A program made the position numbers and the translations under genes. This document shows, in pieces, positions 26,864 to 35,650 of a DNA stretch of 64,000 bases. The DNA comes from Tessaracoccus lapidicaptus (GTDB taxonomy: Bacteria > Actinomycetota > Actinomycetes > Propionibacteriales > Propionibacteriaceae). The stretch lies in contig NZ_MBQD01000023.1 in assembly GCF_001693815.1 (NCBI RefSeq), positions 62,001 through 126,000 of the forward strand. The letters are read 5' to 3'. The notes beneath the pieces are model-generated. The model saw only the letters and a list, made by a program, of their open reading frames with translations, was not told the origin of the DNA and made no database searches. The first letter of the stretch is position 1, and the number at the start of each line of letters is the position of its first letter.

Positions 26864-27880
26864 TCAGCGGTGGCGGCGGCAGTGCTCGAGCAGGCGGTCG
26901 ACGGGCCACGTCGTGATGATGCGATCCGGGTCGATGCCGCCGGCGGCGGCCCGGGCGGCGCCGTAGGTGAGGAAGTCGAGTTGGCCCGGCGCGTGCGCGT
27001 CCGAGTCGATGCTGAACAGGCAGCCCGCGTCGGCGGCCACACGCATGAGGTCCAGCGGGGGGTCCTGGCGCTCGGGGCGCGCGTTGATCTCGACCGCGAC
27101 GCCGAACATGGCGCAGGCCGCGAAGACCATCTCCGGATCGAAGGCCGACTGGCCGCGCCACGTCCCGTCCCCGCGCAGCTTGCGGCCGGTGCAGTGTCCC
27201 AGAACCGTCGTCGCGGGATGGGCCACGGCGCGGACCATGCGTGCGGTCATCGTGGCCGAGTCCGCCTTGAGGTCAGAGTGCACCGAGGCGACCACGACGT
27301 CGAGCCCGGCGAGCAGGTCCTCGGCCCGGTCGAGCGATCCGTCGGCCAGGATGTCGACCTCGCATCCCCGCAGCACGCGGAGCGACCTCTCCTCCTGGAC
27401 CCGTCCGATCTCGTCCCACTGCTCCAGCAGGCGCTCCCGGCTCAGGCCGCGGGCCACCGTGAGCCGGGGCGAGTGGTCGGTGATGGCGATGTACTCGTGC
27501 CCGAGAGCCTCCGCGACCTCGGCCATCTCGGGCAGGGGCGACCCGCCGTCGGACCATGTGGTGTGCGTGTGGAGGTCGCCGCGCAGCAGCGCCCTCAGCT
27601 CGTCGCCGGCGGGATCCAGCGACGCGGCGCCCTCCTCTCGGCGGCGGGCGAGCGCCTCGGGGATCCGTCCGGCCATGGCCTCGGTGACCAGCGCCGCCGT
27701 CTTGGGTCCGAACCGCGGCAGGGCCCGCCAACCCTCGACGGTGGTGGGTCGCTGGTCGGCGGGCAGGGAGGCGGCCACGTCGGCCGCCTCCCGGTAGGCG
27801 CGCACCCGGTAGGTGTCGGCGCGGCCGCGCTCCAGCCAGAACGCGTACTCACGCAGGACCGCGACCGGGTCCAGGGTCAT
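26864..27880 (-). CDS. PHP domain phosphoesterase, PolX-like without polymerase
   Basis: A 338-residue protein. Residues 1-95 resemble the helix-hairpin-helix region of family X polymerases (YRVRAYREAADVAASLP, LPRFGPKTAALV). Residues 98-338 are a PHP domain with metal-binding motifs GDLHTHTTWSDG, ITDHSP, EVDIL, VASVHSD and IDSDAH. The polymerase domain found between such parts in PolX is missing. A nuclease or phosphatase role is likely, but the substrate is not known. Its ATG overlaps the stop of the symporter gene. Confidence 0.88.
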   Translation of the reverse strand: MTLDPVAVLREYAFWLERGRADTYRVRAYREAADVAASLPADQRPTTVEGWRALPRFGPKTAALVTEAMAGRIPEALARRREEGAASLDPAGDELRALLRGDLHTHTTWSDGGSPLPEMAEVAEALGHEYIAITDHSPRLTVARGLSRERLLEQWDEIGRVQEERSLRVLRGCEVDILADGSLDRAEDLLAGLDVVVASVHSDLKADSATMTARMVRAVAHPATTVLGHCTGRKLRGDGTWRGQSAFDPEMVFAACAMFGVAVEINARPERQDPPLDLMRVAADAGCLFSIDSDAHAPGQLDFLTYGAARAAAGGIDPDRIITTWPVDRLLEHCRRHR

Positions 27881-29298
27881 CGCACCTGGTCAGCCATGAA
27901 CGCGTCCACCTGTGCGCGGTTGGCGCGTAGCTTCGGATCGTTCTTGAGGTAGTGCGACGTCTCGCGCGCGATCAGGCCTGACAGCAGCAGCAGACCGACG
28001 AGGTTGGGCAGCGCCATGAGCCCGTTCATGATGTCGGCGAACGCCCAGACCACGCCGAGCGGCACGGTGGCGCCGATGTAGACCACGATCGTGAACAGGA
28101 TGCGGTAGGCCAGCGTGGCGCGGGCGCCGAACAGGCGCTCGACGCAGCGGTCGCCGTAGTAGGACCAGCCGAGGATGGTGGAGAACGCGAACAGGATGAC
28201 CCCGATGGCCACGATGTAGCCGCCCCAGTTCCCGGGCAGCCCGTGACTGAAGGCCATGGACGTGAGCAGCGCGGGGCTCTCCCCGTCGTCCCACACCCCC
28301 GTCGTGACGAGCACCAGACCGGTGAAGGAGACGACCACGATGGTGTCGATGAACGTCTGGGTCATGGACACCAGACCCTGGCGGACGGGGTGCGTGGTCT
28401 GCGCGGCCGCCGCGGCGATGGCCGCCGAGCCCATCCCGGACTCGTTGGAGAAGATGCCGCGGGCGACGCCGTACTGCACGGCCAGCATGAAGCTGCCGAA
28501 GGCGCCGCCGGCCATGCCCGGCCCGGTGAACGCCTGGCCGAAGATCAGCACGAGCGCGCCCGGCACGTCGACGATGTTGACGATGAGGATGTAGAGCGCA
28601 CCCAGGATGTAGAACACGATCATGAAGGGCACGAGGGCCGCCGTGACGGTGCCGATCGCGCGGATCCCGCCGAGGATGACCAGACCCGTGAACACCGCCA
28701 TGACGATGGCGCTGATCTGGGGATCGATGCCGAAGGCGTTCTGGGCGTTGGCCGCGACCGAGTTGGCCTGGGTCATGTTCCCGATGCCGAAGCTCGCCAG
28801 CACCGCGAAGACCGCGAAGATGATGCTGAGAGCCACGCCCCAGCCGCCGGGCAGCGCCTTCTTCAGGTAGTACTGCGGGCCACCGGAGGCGTCGCCCTTC
28901 GCGTCCACGGTGCGGAACCGGACCGCCAGGAAGGCCTCGGAGTACTTGGACGCCATGCCCACCAGGCCGGTGACCCACATCCAGAACAGCGCTCCCGGCC
29001 CGCCCATGGAGATGGCGGTGGCGACACCGACGATGTTGCCGACACCGACCGTGGCGGCCAATGCCGTGGTCAGCGCCTGGAACTGGGAGATGTCACCTCC
29101 CTCGGCGTCGGCGTCCTTGCGCTCCCACAGCGCGAGGCGCAGCGCGGACCCCAACGTCCGGAACTGGATGCCGCGCAGCTTGATGGTCAGCCACAGGCCG
29201 GTCAGCAGCAACAGCGGGATGAGGAGAAACGGTCCCCACACGAATCCCGCGATCTCTTCCAACAACGTCGTCAACGCTTCCACGTCGACCCCCTTCAC
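27877..29298 (-). CDS. Alanine/glycine:cation symporter (AGCS family)
   Basis: A 473-residue sodium:amino-acid symporter with about ten transmembrane segments. Family signatures: ALTTALAATVGVGNIVGVATA, GGPGALFWMWVTGLVGMASKYSE split over two helices, and FSNESGMGSA. The start is a GTG at 29298. It overlaps the PHP phosphoesterase gene downstream by 4 nt. It probably imports alanine or glycine with sodium. Confidence 0.94.
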   Translation of the reverse strand: MKGVDVEALTTLLEEIAGFVWGPFLLIPLLLLTGLWLTIKLRGIQFRTLGSALRLALWERKDADAEGGDISQFQALTTALAATVGVGNIVGVATAISMGGPGALFWMWVTGLVGMASKYSEAFLAVRFRTVDAKGDASGGPQYYLKKALPGGWGVALSIIFAVFAVLASFGIGNMTQANSVAANAQNAFGIDPQISAIVMAVFTGLVILGGIRAIGTVTAALVPFMIVFYILGALYILIVNIVDVPGALVLIFGQAFTGPGMAGGAFGSFMLAVQYGVARGIFSNESGMGSAAIAAAAAQTTHPVRQGLVSMTQTFIDTIVVVSFTGLVLVTTGVWDDGESPALLTSMAFSHGLPGNWGGYIVAIGVILFAFSTILGWSYYGDRCVERLFGARATLAYRILFTIVVYIGATVPLGVVWAFADIMNGLMALPNLVGLLLLSGLIARETSHYLKNDPKLRANRAQVDAFMADQVR

Positions 29299-29383
29299 TC
29301 AGTGAACGAGGGTCAACGTAGCGCGGGGTGGCCGCCCGGCGTCGGAGGCGCCGCGAACGTGTTACCGGGAGTTAACACGCCGC

Positions 29384-30112
29384 TCACGGCACCGGACGCA
29401 GCAGGTAGGTGTCCTGGATCCACCCGTGGTGGTCCACCAGCCTGCTGCGTAGCGCAGCCAGGTCGTCGGTCACCGTCCGCAGCGGCCCGTTCGCCAGGAC
29501 CTGGTCCGGCGTGCCGAGGTAGGCGCCCCAGAAGACCTCGGTATCGGGGAACTCGGCCACCAGTCCGCGGCAGGCGAGGTCGGGATCGTTCATGACGACG
29601 ACGTCGCCGAGGTCCGGCCGGTATTCGCTGAGCAGGCGCGCGCCCGTGGTGATGTGCACCGACGCCCCGGCGTTCAGGGCGATCTGGTGGGCCGCCGCCA
29701 GCACCTGCAGCGCGCTGACGCCCGGGATGACGGTCACGTCCACGGCCAGCGTGTCGCGGAGCGCGTCGACGACGCGCAGGATCGAGTCGTAGAGGCCGGG
29801 ATCGCCCCACGCCAGGAACCCGACGGTGGCGTCCTGCGGGAGACCGGCGAGGATGTGGCTGTAGGTCGACAGGCGGCCCGCGTCCACGTCGCCCGGGTGC
29901 TCTCGCTGAGGGTCGAGGACCGTGATGACGCGGTGCGGGCGCTGCACGTGTCGCCGGAGCAGCTCGCTGCGGCGCCAGACGAGGTCGGGTTGGTCCTCGG
30001 CGTGGTCGCCGACGAGAAAGACGTCCACCTCGTTCATCGCCGCCACGGCGTCCAGTGTCAGCTGCCCGAAGCCGCCGGGGCCGATCCCGATGACGAACAC
30101 CTTGCGTCCCAT
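29384..30112 (-). CDS. cobF: Precorrin-6A synthase (deacetylating)
   Basis: A 242-residue SAM-dependent C-methyltransferase of the tetrapyrrole family that methylates C-1 of precorrin-5 and releases acetate in the aerobic cobalamin route. Signatures: VIGIGPGGFGQLTLDA at the N-terminus, FLAWGDPGLYDSILRV, and VIPGVSALQVLAA. ATG 30112 starts the conserved domain. No other cobalamin gene is in the window, so it is isolated from a cob cluster. Divergent from the fasR-like gene. Confidence 0.93.
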   Translation of the reverse strand: MGRKVFVIGIGPGGFGQLTLDAVAAMNEVDVFLVGDHAEDQPDLVWRRSELLRRHVQRPHRVITVLDPQREHPGDVDAGRLSTYSHILAGLPQDATVGFLAWGDPGLYDSILRVVDALRDTLAVDVTVIPGVSALQVLAAAHQIALNAGASVHITTGARLLSEYRPDLGDVVVMNDPDLACRGLVAEFPDTEVFWGAYLGTPDQVLANGPLRTVTDDLAALRSRLVDHHGWIQDTYLLRPVP

Positions 30113-30164
30113 GGGCGCCCAGCCTAGTCGGCGGCGGGGCGTCACGGCGCACTACGCTGACGGG

Positions 30165-31349
30165 ATGGACGTACGCCCCGGGACCGCTCCCGCGCTCATC
30201 TCCTCGGCCAGGGTCCGCTCAGGCATGATCAAGCGCCTGCAGTCGGCGACCGCCGAGATGAACACCGCGACGCTGACCGCGCTGGTCGCCCGCCACGAGT
30301 GGTTCACGCTGTTGGACGCCGAGTCGCGCTCCTGGATCGGGATCCTGGCGCGCGCCGGCATCGACGGGTTCGTGTCGTGGTTCGCCGGGGAGCCCTTCGC
30401 GCCGGAGTCGATCTTCGACGCCGCTCCCCGCGCCATGGCCCGGCGGATCACGCTGCAGCAGACCGTCGACCTGGTCCGCACGACCACCGACGTCGTGGAG
30501 GAACAGATCCAGCACCTCATGCCGCGCGGGGACCGGCAGGCGCTCCAACTCGGCATCGTGCACTACTCGCGCGAGGTGGCGTTCGCGGCGGCCGCGATCT
30601 ACGCCCGCGCCGCCGAGGCCCGGGGCGCGTGGGACTCGCGGATCGAGGCGACGATCGTCGACGCCGTCGTCCGTGCGGAGACCGACGAGTCCGTGCTGTC
30701 GCGGGCCTCCACGCTGGGCTGGAGCACTGACTCGAAGGTGGTGGTCGCCATCGGCGGGGCACCGCAGGACGCCGCGGTGCTCGACGGGCTCCGGCGGGCG
30801 GCCGCCAAGCTCACGCTCGACGTCCTGGCCGCCCCCCAGGGCGACCGGCTGGTCGTCATCGCCGGCGGCGGCGGCGTCGCCGACCCCGTCGAGACGTGTG
30901 AGCGGATCGGCCGCCTCCACGACTTCTTCGCTGAGGGGCCCGTCGTCGTCGGCCCCACGGTGGACGGGCTGGCCGGGGCGCACCGGTCCGCCCGCGCCGC
31001 GGCGTCCGGATACCGGGCGGCGAAGGCGTGGCCCGAGGGCCCCAGCACCATGCTGTCGGTCGACCTTCTCCCGGAGCGGGCGCTGGCCGGCGACGGGCAC
31101 GCCCGGCGGACGTTGGCCTCGGAGATCTACCCGGCGTTGGCCGCCAACAAGGAGCTCCTCGAGACGTGCGTCGGGTTCCTCGACTGCGGATCGTCGATGG
31201 AGGCGACGGCGCGCGCGCTGTTCGTGCACCCCAATACCGTGCGGTACCGCCTCAAGCGCATCCAGGAGGTCACCGGCTACAACCCGACCGACGCGCGGGA
31301 GGCGTACGTCCTGCGCATGGCGATCACGCTCGGCCGGCTCCACAGCTGA
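30165..31349 (+). CDS. fasR: PucR/CdaR-type regulator, FasR-like activator of fatty acid synthesis
   Basis: A 394-residue regulator. The C-terminus (about 330-390) is the PucR helix-turn-helix: CGSSMEATARALFVHPNTV followed by RYRLKRIQEVTGYNP. The middle is a GGDEF-like/CdaR-type region. Position directly before fabD-fabH-acpP-fabF matches FasR of Streptomyces, which activates that operon; the name is assigned on this context. ATG 30165 lies 6 nt after a -10-like TACGCT (30153-30158) with no ribosome site, so the mRNA may be leaderless. Confidence 0.85.
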   Translation: MDVRPGTAPALISSARVRSGMIKRLQSATAEMNTATLTALVARHEWFTLLDAESRSWIGILARAGIDGFVSWFAGEPFAPESIFDAAPRAMARRITLQQTVDLVRTTTDVVEEQIQHLMPRGDRQALQLGIVHYSREVAFAAAAIYARAAEARGAWDSRIEATIVDAVVRAETDESVLSRASTLGWSTDSKVVVAIGGAPQDAAVLDGLRRAAAKLTLDVLAAPQGDRLVVIAGGGGVADPVETCERIGRLHDFFAEGPVVVGPTVDGLAGAHRSARAAASGYRAAKAWPEGPSTMLSVDLLPERALAGDGHARRTLASEIYPALAANKELLETCVGFLDCGSSMEATARALFVHPNTVRYRLKRIQEVTGYNPTDAREAYVLRMAITLGRLHS

Positions 31350-31366
31350 CCGCCACCGGTCGCGGC

Positions 31367-31383
31367 TTGTGGGAACCCCACAA
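31367..31383. promoter_or_regulatory. 17-bp perfect palindrome upstream of fabD
   Basis: TTGTGGG AAC CCCACAA, with 7-bp arms and a 3-bp centre, in the 93-bp gap between the FasR-like gene and fabD. It is a plausible operator for the FasR-like regulator. It has no T-tract, so it does not look like a terminator. Confidence 0.6.
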
Positions 31384-31451
31384 ACGGCCCACGGGCATTT
31401 CGTGCGTCTCGCGCCCGCATCGCGGGGGCCCGCCACGGCACAGTGGGAGAC

Positions 31452-32366
31452 GTGCTAGCTATCGTCGCGCCGGGTCAGGGCGCCCAGACCCCCGGATTCC
31501 TCTCATCATGGCTCGACGACCCTGAGTTCGCGTCGCTCATCGCGGACTACTCCGAGGCCTGCGGGCTGGACCTGGCGCACTTCGGCACGCAGGCCGACGC
31601 CGAGACCATCCGCGACACCGCCATCGCGCAGCCCCTGCTCGTCGGCGCGGGTCTCGCCGTCGCGGCGCGGCTCGGCGCCGAGGCCGACGTCGTCGCCGGC
31701 CACTCCGTCGGAGAGCTGGCAGCCCTCGCCCTCGCGGGCGTGGTGACCGCCACCGACGCCCTGACGCTCGTGCGTGAGCGCGGCCTCGCGATGGCCGACG
31801 CCTCGGCGCTGCGCCGCACCTCCATGACCGCCGTCATCGGCGGCGACCGGGACGAGGTGCTGGCGGCCATCGCCGGCGCCGGGCTCACGGCCGCGAACAA
31901 CAACGGCTCGGGCCAGATCGTGGCCGCGGGCACCGTCGAGGAACTCGAGGCGCTGGCCGCCGAGCCGCCGCGACGCGCCCGGCTGATCCCGCTCAGCGTG
32001 GCGGGGGCCTTCCACACCGTGCACATGGCGCCCGCCGTCGACCGGCTCGCGGCCGCGGCGGCCCAGGTGCAGGTGAGCGACCCCGGCACGCGGCTGCTCA
32101 GCAACGCGGACGGCGCGGTCGTCGCCTCAGGGCGCGACGCTCTGGATCGCGTGATCGCCCAGGTGGCCAACCCTGTCCGGTGGGACCTCTGCATGGCGAC
32201 CATGGCGGAGCTCGGCGTCACCGGCCTCCTCGAGCTGCCCCCGTCGGGTACCCTCACCGGCATCGCGAAGCGCAATCTCAAGGGCGTCGAGCTGTTCAGC
32301 CTCAACACCCCCGACCAGTTGGCGGACGCGGCCGAGTTCTGCCGCACCCACCGCCAGTCCGCCTAG
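31452..32366 (+). CDS. fabD: Malonyl-CoA:ACP transacylase
   Basis: A 304-residue enzyme that moves malonyl from CoA to ACP. Active-site serine in GHSVGELAAL, conserved PGQGAQ at the N-terminus, and the catalytic histidine in GAFHTVHM. The start is uncertain: GTG 31452 gives the family N-terminus LAIVAPGQGAQ; GTG 31443 adds three residues; neither has a well-spaced ribosome site. First gene of the FAS II operon. Confidence 0.94.
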   Translation: MLAIVAPGQGAQTPGFLSSWLDDPEFASLIADYSEACGLDLAHFGTQADAETIRDTAIAQPLLVGAGLAVAARLGAEADVVAGHSVGELAALALAGVVTATDALTLVRERGLAMADASALRRTSMTAVIGGDRDEVLAAIAGAGLTAANNNGSGQIVAAGTVEELEALAAEPPRRARLIPLSVAGAFHTVHMAPAVDRLAAAAAQVQVSDPGTRLLSNADGAVVASGRDALDRVIAQVANPVRWDLCMATMAELGVTGLLELPPSGTLTGIAKRNLKGVELFSLNTPDQLADAAEFCRTHRQSA

Positions 32367-32383
32367 ATCCGAGTAGGTCACAC

Positions 32384-33373
32384 ATGCCCCTCCAGTCCTC
32401 CACGGGCGCGCAGTACGCCCGCGTCATGTCGGTCGGCGGCGCCCGCGGCAGCCGCGTCGTCACCAACGCCGAGATGTGCACGATGATCGACTCCTCCGAC
32501 GAGTGGATCACGCAGCGCACCGGTATCAAGGAGCGGCGCTGGGTCGCCGAGGGCGAGGACGCCGAGACCCTCGGCGCCGAGGCCGGCCGGAAGGCCATCG
32601 AGCGGGCCGGGCTGCAGCCCGCCGACATCGACGCCGTGATCGTGTCCACGATCTCCCACTACCGCCAGACCCCGTCGCTGGCCGCCATCCTCGCCGAGGA
32701 TCTCGGCATGGACTCACCCGCCGCGTTCGACCTGTCGGCGGCCTGCGCGGGATTCTCCTACGGCGTCGGCCTCGCCGAGTCCATGGTGCGCGCCGGATCG
32801 GCTACGCACGTCCTGGTGATCGGCGTCGAGGTCCTGTCGAAGTACACCGACATGTCGGACCGCTCGACGGCGTTCCTCTTCTCCGACGGCGCCGGCGCCG
32901 TGGTCGTCGGACCCAGCGAGACCCCGGCCATCGGCCCGACTGTGTGGGGCTCCAAGCCGGAGGATCACTCTGTCATCGAGGTCGACGACTGGCGCGATGT
33001 CGAGCCCGGCGCCGCGGGGCCGTTCATCCACATGGAGGGCCGCGAGGTCTTCAAGTGGGCCACCACCGCCATCGTCGAGAAGGCCGTCGAGACGCTCACG
33101 GCCTCGGGTCTGACGCCCGAGGAGCTCGACTGCTTCATCCCCCACCAGGCCAACAACCGGATCACGGATTCGATGTTGCGCCACCTCAAGCTGCCCGAGG
33201 ACGTCGTGGTCGCCCGCGACATCGTCAACATGGGCAATTCGTCCGCGGCGTCGATCCCGCTGGCGATGGAGGCCCTGCTCGAATCCGGGCAGGCCAAGAG
33301 CGGTGACAGTGCACTGATCATCGGTTTCGGCGCGGGACTCGTGTTCGCGGGCCAGACCCTGATCCTGCCCTGA
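32384..33373 (+). CDS. fabH: 3-oxoacyl-ACP synthase III
   Basis: A 329-residue condensing enzyme that starts fatty acid synthesis from acyl-CoA and malonyl-ACP. The catalytic triad is visible: Cys in LSAACAGFSYG, His in IPHQANNR and Asn in NMGNSSAAS. ATG 32384 lies 17 nt after the fabD stop. In actinobacteria FabH usually prefers branched-chain starters; this is not deducible here. Confidence 0.96.
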   Translation: MPLQSSTGAQYARVMSVGGARGSRVVTNAEMCTMIDSSDEWITQRTGIKERRWVAEGEDAETLGAEAGRKAIERAGLQPADIDAVIVSTISHYRQTPSLAAILAEDLGMDSPAAFDLSAACAGFSYGVGLAESMVRAGSATHVLVIGVEVLSKYTDMSDRSTAFLFSDGAGAVVVGPSETPAIGPTVWGSKPEDHSVIEVDDWRDVEPGAAGPFIHMEGREVFKWATTAIVEKAVETLTASGLTPEELDCFIPHQANNRITDSMLRHLKLPEDVVVARDIVNMGNSSAASIPLAMEALLESGQAKSGDSALIIGFGAGLVFAGQTLILP

Positions 33374-33402
33374 TCGCACCACACCAGAAAGAAGGAGCCA
33401 GC

Positions 33403-33648
33403 ATGGCCAGCACTGAAGAGATCCGCACCGACCTCGCCGAGATCGTCAACGACATCGCCGGCGTCGCCGTGGAGGACGTCCAGCTCGACAAGTCCTTCGT
33501 GGACGACCTCGGCGTCGACTCGCTGTCGATGGTCGAGATCATCTACGCCTGCGAGGACAAGTTCGGCGTGTCCATCCCCGACGAGGACGCCAAGAACCTC
33601 AAGACCGTGGGCGACGCGGTCGCCTACATCGAGCGCGCCGCCAACTGA
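33403..33648 (+). CDS. acpP: Acyl carrier protein
   Basis: An 81-residue acidic ACP. The phosphopantetheine attachment serine is in DLGVDSLSMVEI. A strong ribosome site (AAGGAG) precedes the ATG. It sits between fabH and fabF, with a hairpin just after its stop. Confidence 0.97.
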   Translation: MASTEEIRTDLAEIVNDIAGVAVEDVQLDKSFVDDLGVDSLSMVEIIYACEDKFGVSIPDEDAKNLKTVGDAVAYIERAAN

Positions 33649-33654
33649 CGCGTC

Positions 33655-33679
33655 GGGGACGGCCCGCCGGGCCGTCCCC
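33655..33679 (+). terminator. Strong hairpin between acpP and fabF (attenuator or mRNA stabiliser)
   Basis: Perfect 11-bp stem GGGGACGGCCC / GGGCCGTCCCC with a GCC loop, 6 nt after the acpP stop. The tail is ACCTTCCACCTTCC, C/T-rich but without a T-run. It would lower read-through into fabF or protect the acpP mRNA 3' end. Confidence 0.65.
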
Positions 33680-33714
33680 ACCTTCCACCTTCCTGCCTGC
33701 TGACGAGGAGACCC

Positions 33715-34971
33715 ATGTCCCAGACCGTCGTGATCACCGGCCTCGGCGCCACCACCCCCCTCGGCGGCGACGTCGAGAGCACCTGGGCCGGCCTGCTCGC
33801 CGGCCGCTCGGGCGTCGTGGCCCTCACCGAGGAGTGGGCCCAGGAGCTGCCCACCCGCATCGCGGCCAAGGCCGCCGTCGAGCCCACCGAGGTCATCGAC
33901 CGGGTCGAGGCGCGCAAGCTCGACCGCTCCACGCAGCTCATGCAGGTCGCCGGCCTCGCAGCGTGGGCCGACGCCGGCTTCGGCCTGGGCGCCGACAACC
34001 CCGTCGACCCCGACCGCCTCGGCGTCGTGTGCGCCACCGGCATCGGCGGCCTCCACTCGCTGCTCAGCAACTGGGACGTCATGAAGGAGAAGGGCGTGCG
34101 GCGGGTGTCGCCGTTCACGATCCCCATGCTCATGGCGAACGCCCCCGCCGCGAACCTCGGCCTCAAGGTGCATGCCCGCGCCGGCGTCCACACCCCGGTG
34201 TCCGCCTGCGCCTCCTCGAACGAGGCCATCTCCCTCGGTCTCGACATGATCCGTCTCGGTCGCGCCGACGTCGTGCTCGTCGGCGGCGGCGAGGCGGTCA
34301 TCCACCCGCTGCCCATCGGCGCCTTCGGCCAGATGCAAGCGCTGTCACGCCGCAACGACGAGCCCGAGCGCGCGTCGCGGCCGTGGGACGTCGACCGCGA
34401 CGGCTTCGTCCTCGGCGAAGGTGCCGCGCTGATGGTGATCGAGACCCTCGAGTCGGCCAAGGCCCGCGGAGCCAAGATCTACGGGACGCTGGCCGGCGCC
34501 GGCATCACGGCCGACAGCCACGACCTCGTGCAGCCGGATCCCGACGGCTACGGCCAGTCGCAGGCCATGATCAAGGGCCTGCGCGAAGCCGGTCTCACCG
34601 CCCGCGACATCGTCCACATCAACGCCCACGGCACCTCGACGCCGCAGGGGGACGTGACGGAGGCCGGGTCGATCCGCACGGCGCTGGGCACCGATGTCGA
34701 GCACGTCGTCGTCACATCGACCAAGTCGATGACCGGGCACCTGCTCGGTGGCGCCGGAGCGCTGGAGACGGTCGCCACCGTGCTGGCCCTGCGCGAGCGC
34801 ATGGTCCCGGGGACCATCAACGTCGACCGCATCGAGCCGGACCTCGGCATCGACGTGGCGACCAGCAACCGGCCGCTCCCCCAGGGCGACCTGGCCGCGG
34901 TCAACAACTCGTTCGGGTTCGGCGGCCACAACGTCGCGATCGTCGTCACCAACGAGAACATCACCGCCTGA
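33715..34971 (+). CDS. fabF: 3-oxoacyl-ACP synthase II
   Basis: A 418-residue elongating condensing enzyme. Active-site Cys in VSACASSNEAI, His in NAHGTSTPQGD and His in FGFGGHNVAIV, with the lysine in TSTKSMTGHLLGGAG. It ends the operon and converges on the DUF3145 gene with 15 bp between the stops. Confidence 0.96.
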   Translation: MSQTVVITGLGATTPLGGDVESTWAGLLAGRSGVVALTEEWAQELPTRIAAKAAVEPTEVIDRVEARKLDRSTQLMQVAGLAAWADAGFGLGADNPVDPDRLGVVCATGIGGLHSLLSNWDVMKEKGVRRVSPFTIPMLMANAPAANLGLKVHARAGVHTPVSACASSNEAISLGLDMIRLGRADVVLVGGGEAVIHPLPIGAFGQMQALSRRNDEPERASRPWDVDRDGFVLGEGAALMVIETLESAKARGAKIYGTLAGAGITADSHDLVQPDPDGYGQSQAMIKGLREAGLTARDIVHINAHGTSTPQGDVTEAGSIRTALGTDVEHVVVTSTKSMTGHLLGGAGALETVATVLALRERMVPGTINVDRIEPDLGIDVATSNRPLPQGDLAAVNNSFGFGGHNVAIVVTNENITA

Positions 34972-34986
34972 CGGGCGGCGCCCCGG

Positions 34987-35511
34987 TCACACCACCTGGT
35001 GCAACCAGCGGACCGGGGCGTCCTCGCCGGCGTGGCGGAACACCTCCAGCTCCTCGTCCCACGGCACCCCCAGGAGTCGTTCCAGCGCCTTGAGCACCGG
35101 CTCTCCGCCGAGCGCGTCGGTGGCCACCGCATGCTTGAGCCGGTCCTCCGGAACCAGGATGTCGCCGTGGACGCCGGTCACGGCGCTGAACGCCCCGAGG
35201 CCCGGCGTGTAGCAGAAGCGCTGGCCGTCGCTGGCCGCGGTGGGTTCCTCCGTCACCTCGAACCGGAGCCGGGACACCGCCGAGAGTGCGCTGGCGAGGG
35301 CCGCCCCGGTCCCGACGGGACCCGTCCACGACACCTCTGCCCGGCGCGTCCCGGGTTCAGCAGGCTGCGGGGTCCAGGGTAGGTCGGTGCGGCCGCCCAG
35401 GACTCCACCCACGGCCCATTCGATGTGCGGGCACAGCGCGGCCGACGCGGAGTGGACGAAGATCATCCCCCGCGCCGTGGGGCGGCTGGTCGTGTCGACA
35501 CGAACAGTCAT
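34987..35511 (-). CDS. DUF3145 family protein
   Basis: A 174-residue actinobacterial protein of unknown function, matching DUF3145: ARGMIFVHSASAALCPHIEWA, then LRFEVTEEPT, FCYTPGLGAFSAV and LERLLGVPWDEELE. ATG 35511 is chosen as the family start; longer in-frame extension into the intergenic region is not coding-like. The family is often found next to FAS II genes in actinobacteria, as here. Confidence 0.88.
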   Translation of the reverse strand: MTVRVDTTSRPTARGMIFVHSASAALCPHIEWAVGGVLGGRTDLPWTPQPAEPGTRRAEVSWTGPVGTGAALASALSAVSRLRFEVTEEPTAASDGQRFCYTPGLGAFSAVTGVHGDILVPEDRLKHAVATDALGGEPVLKALERLLGVPWDEELEVFRHAGEDAPVRWLHQVV

Positions 35512-35650
35512 CTGGGTACCTCCTGGTTGGGCCGGATTGCCTTCCCCTGCGATCAGGCCCGCCCAGGTGTGCGCCCCATTGTGCCCACACGCGGGCGCGA
35601 CACGCAATGCCCGGTTGTGCGGCCGCCTCCGGGCCGGTAGACAGGACCGC

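Noticed and set aside
33655-33679. Full intrinsic terminator that separates fabF from the operon
   Set aside because: There is no T-run after the stem, and fabF has no obvious promoter of its own, so an attenuating or stabilising role is more likely.
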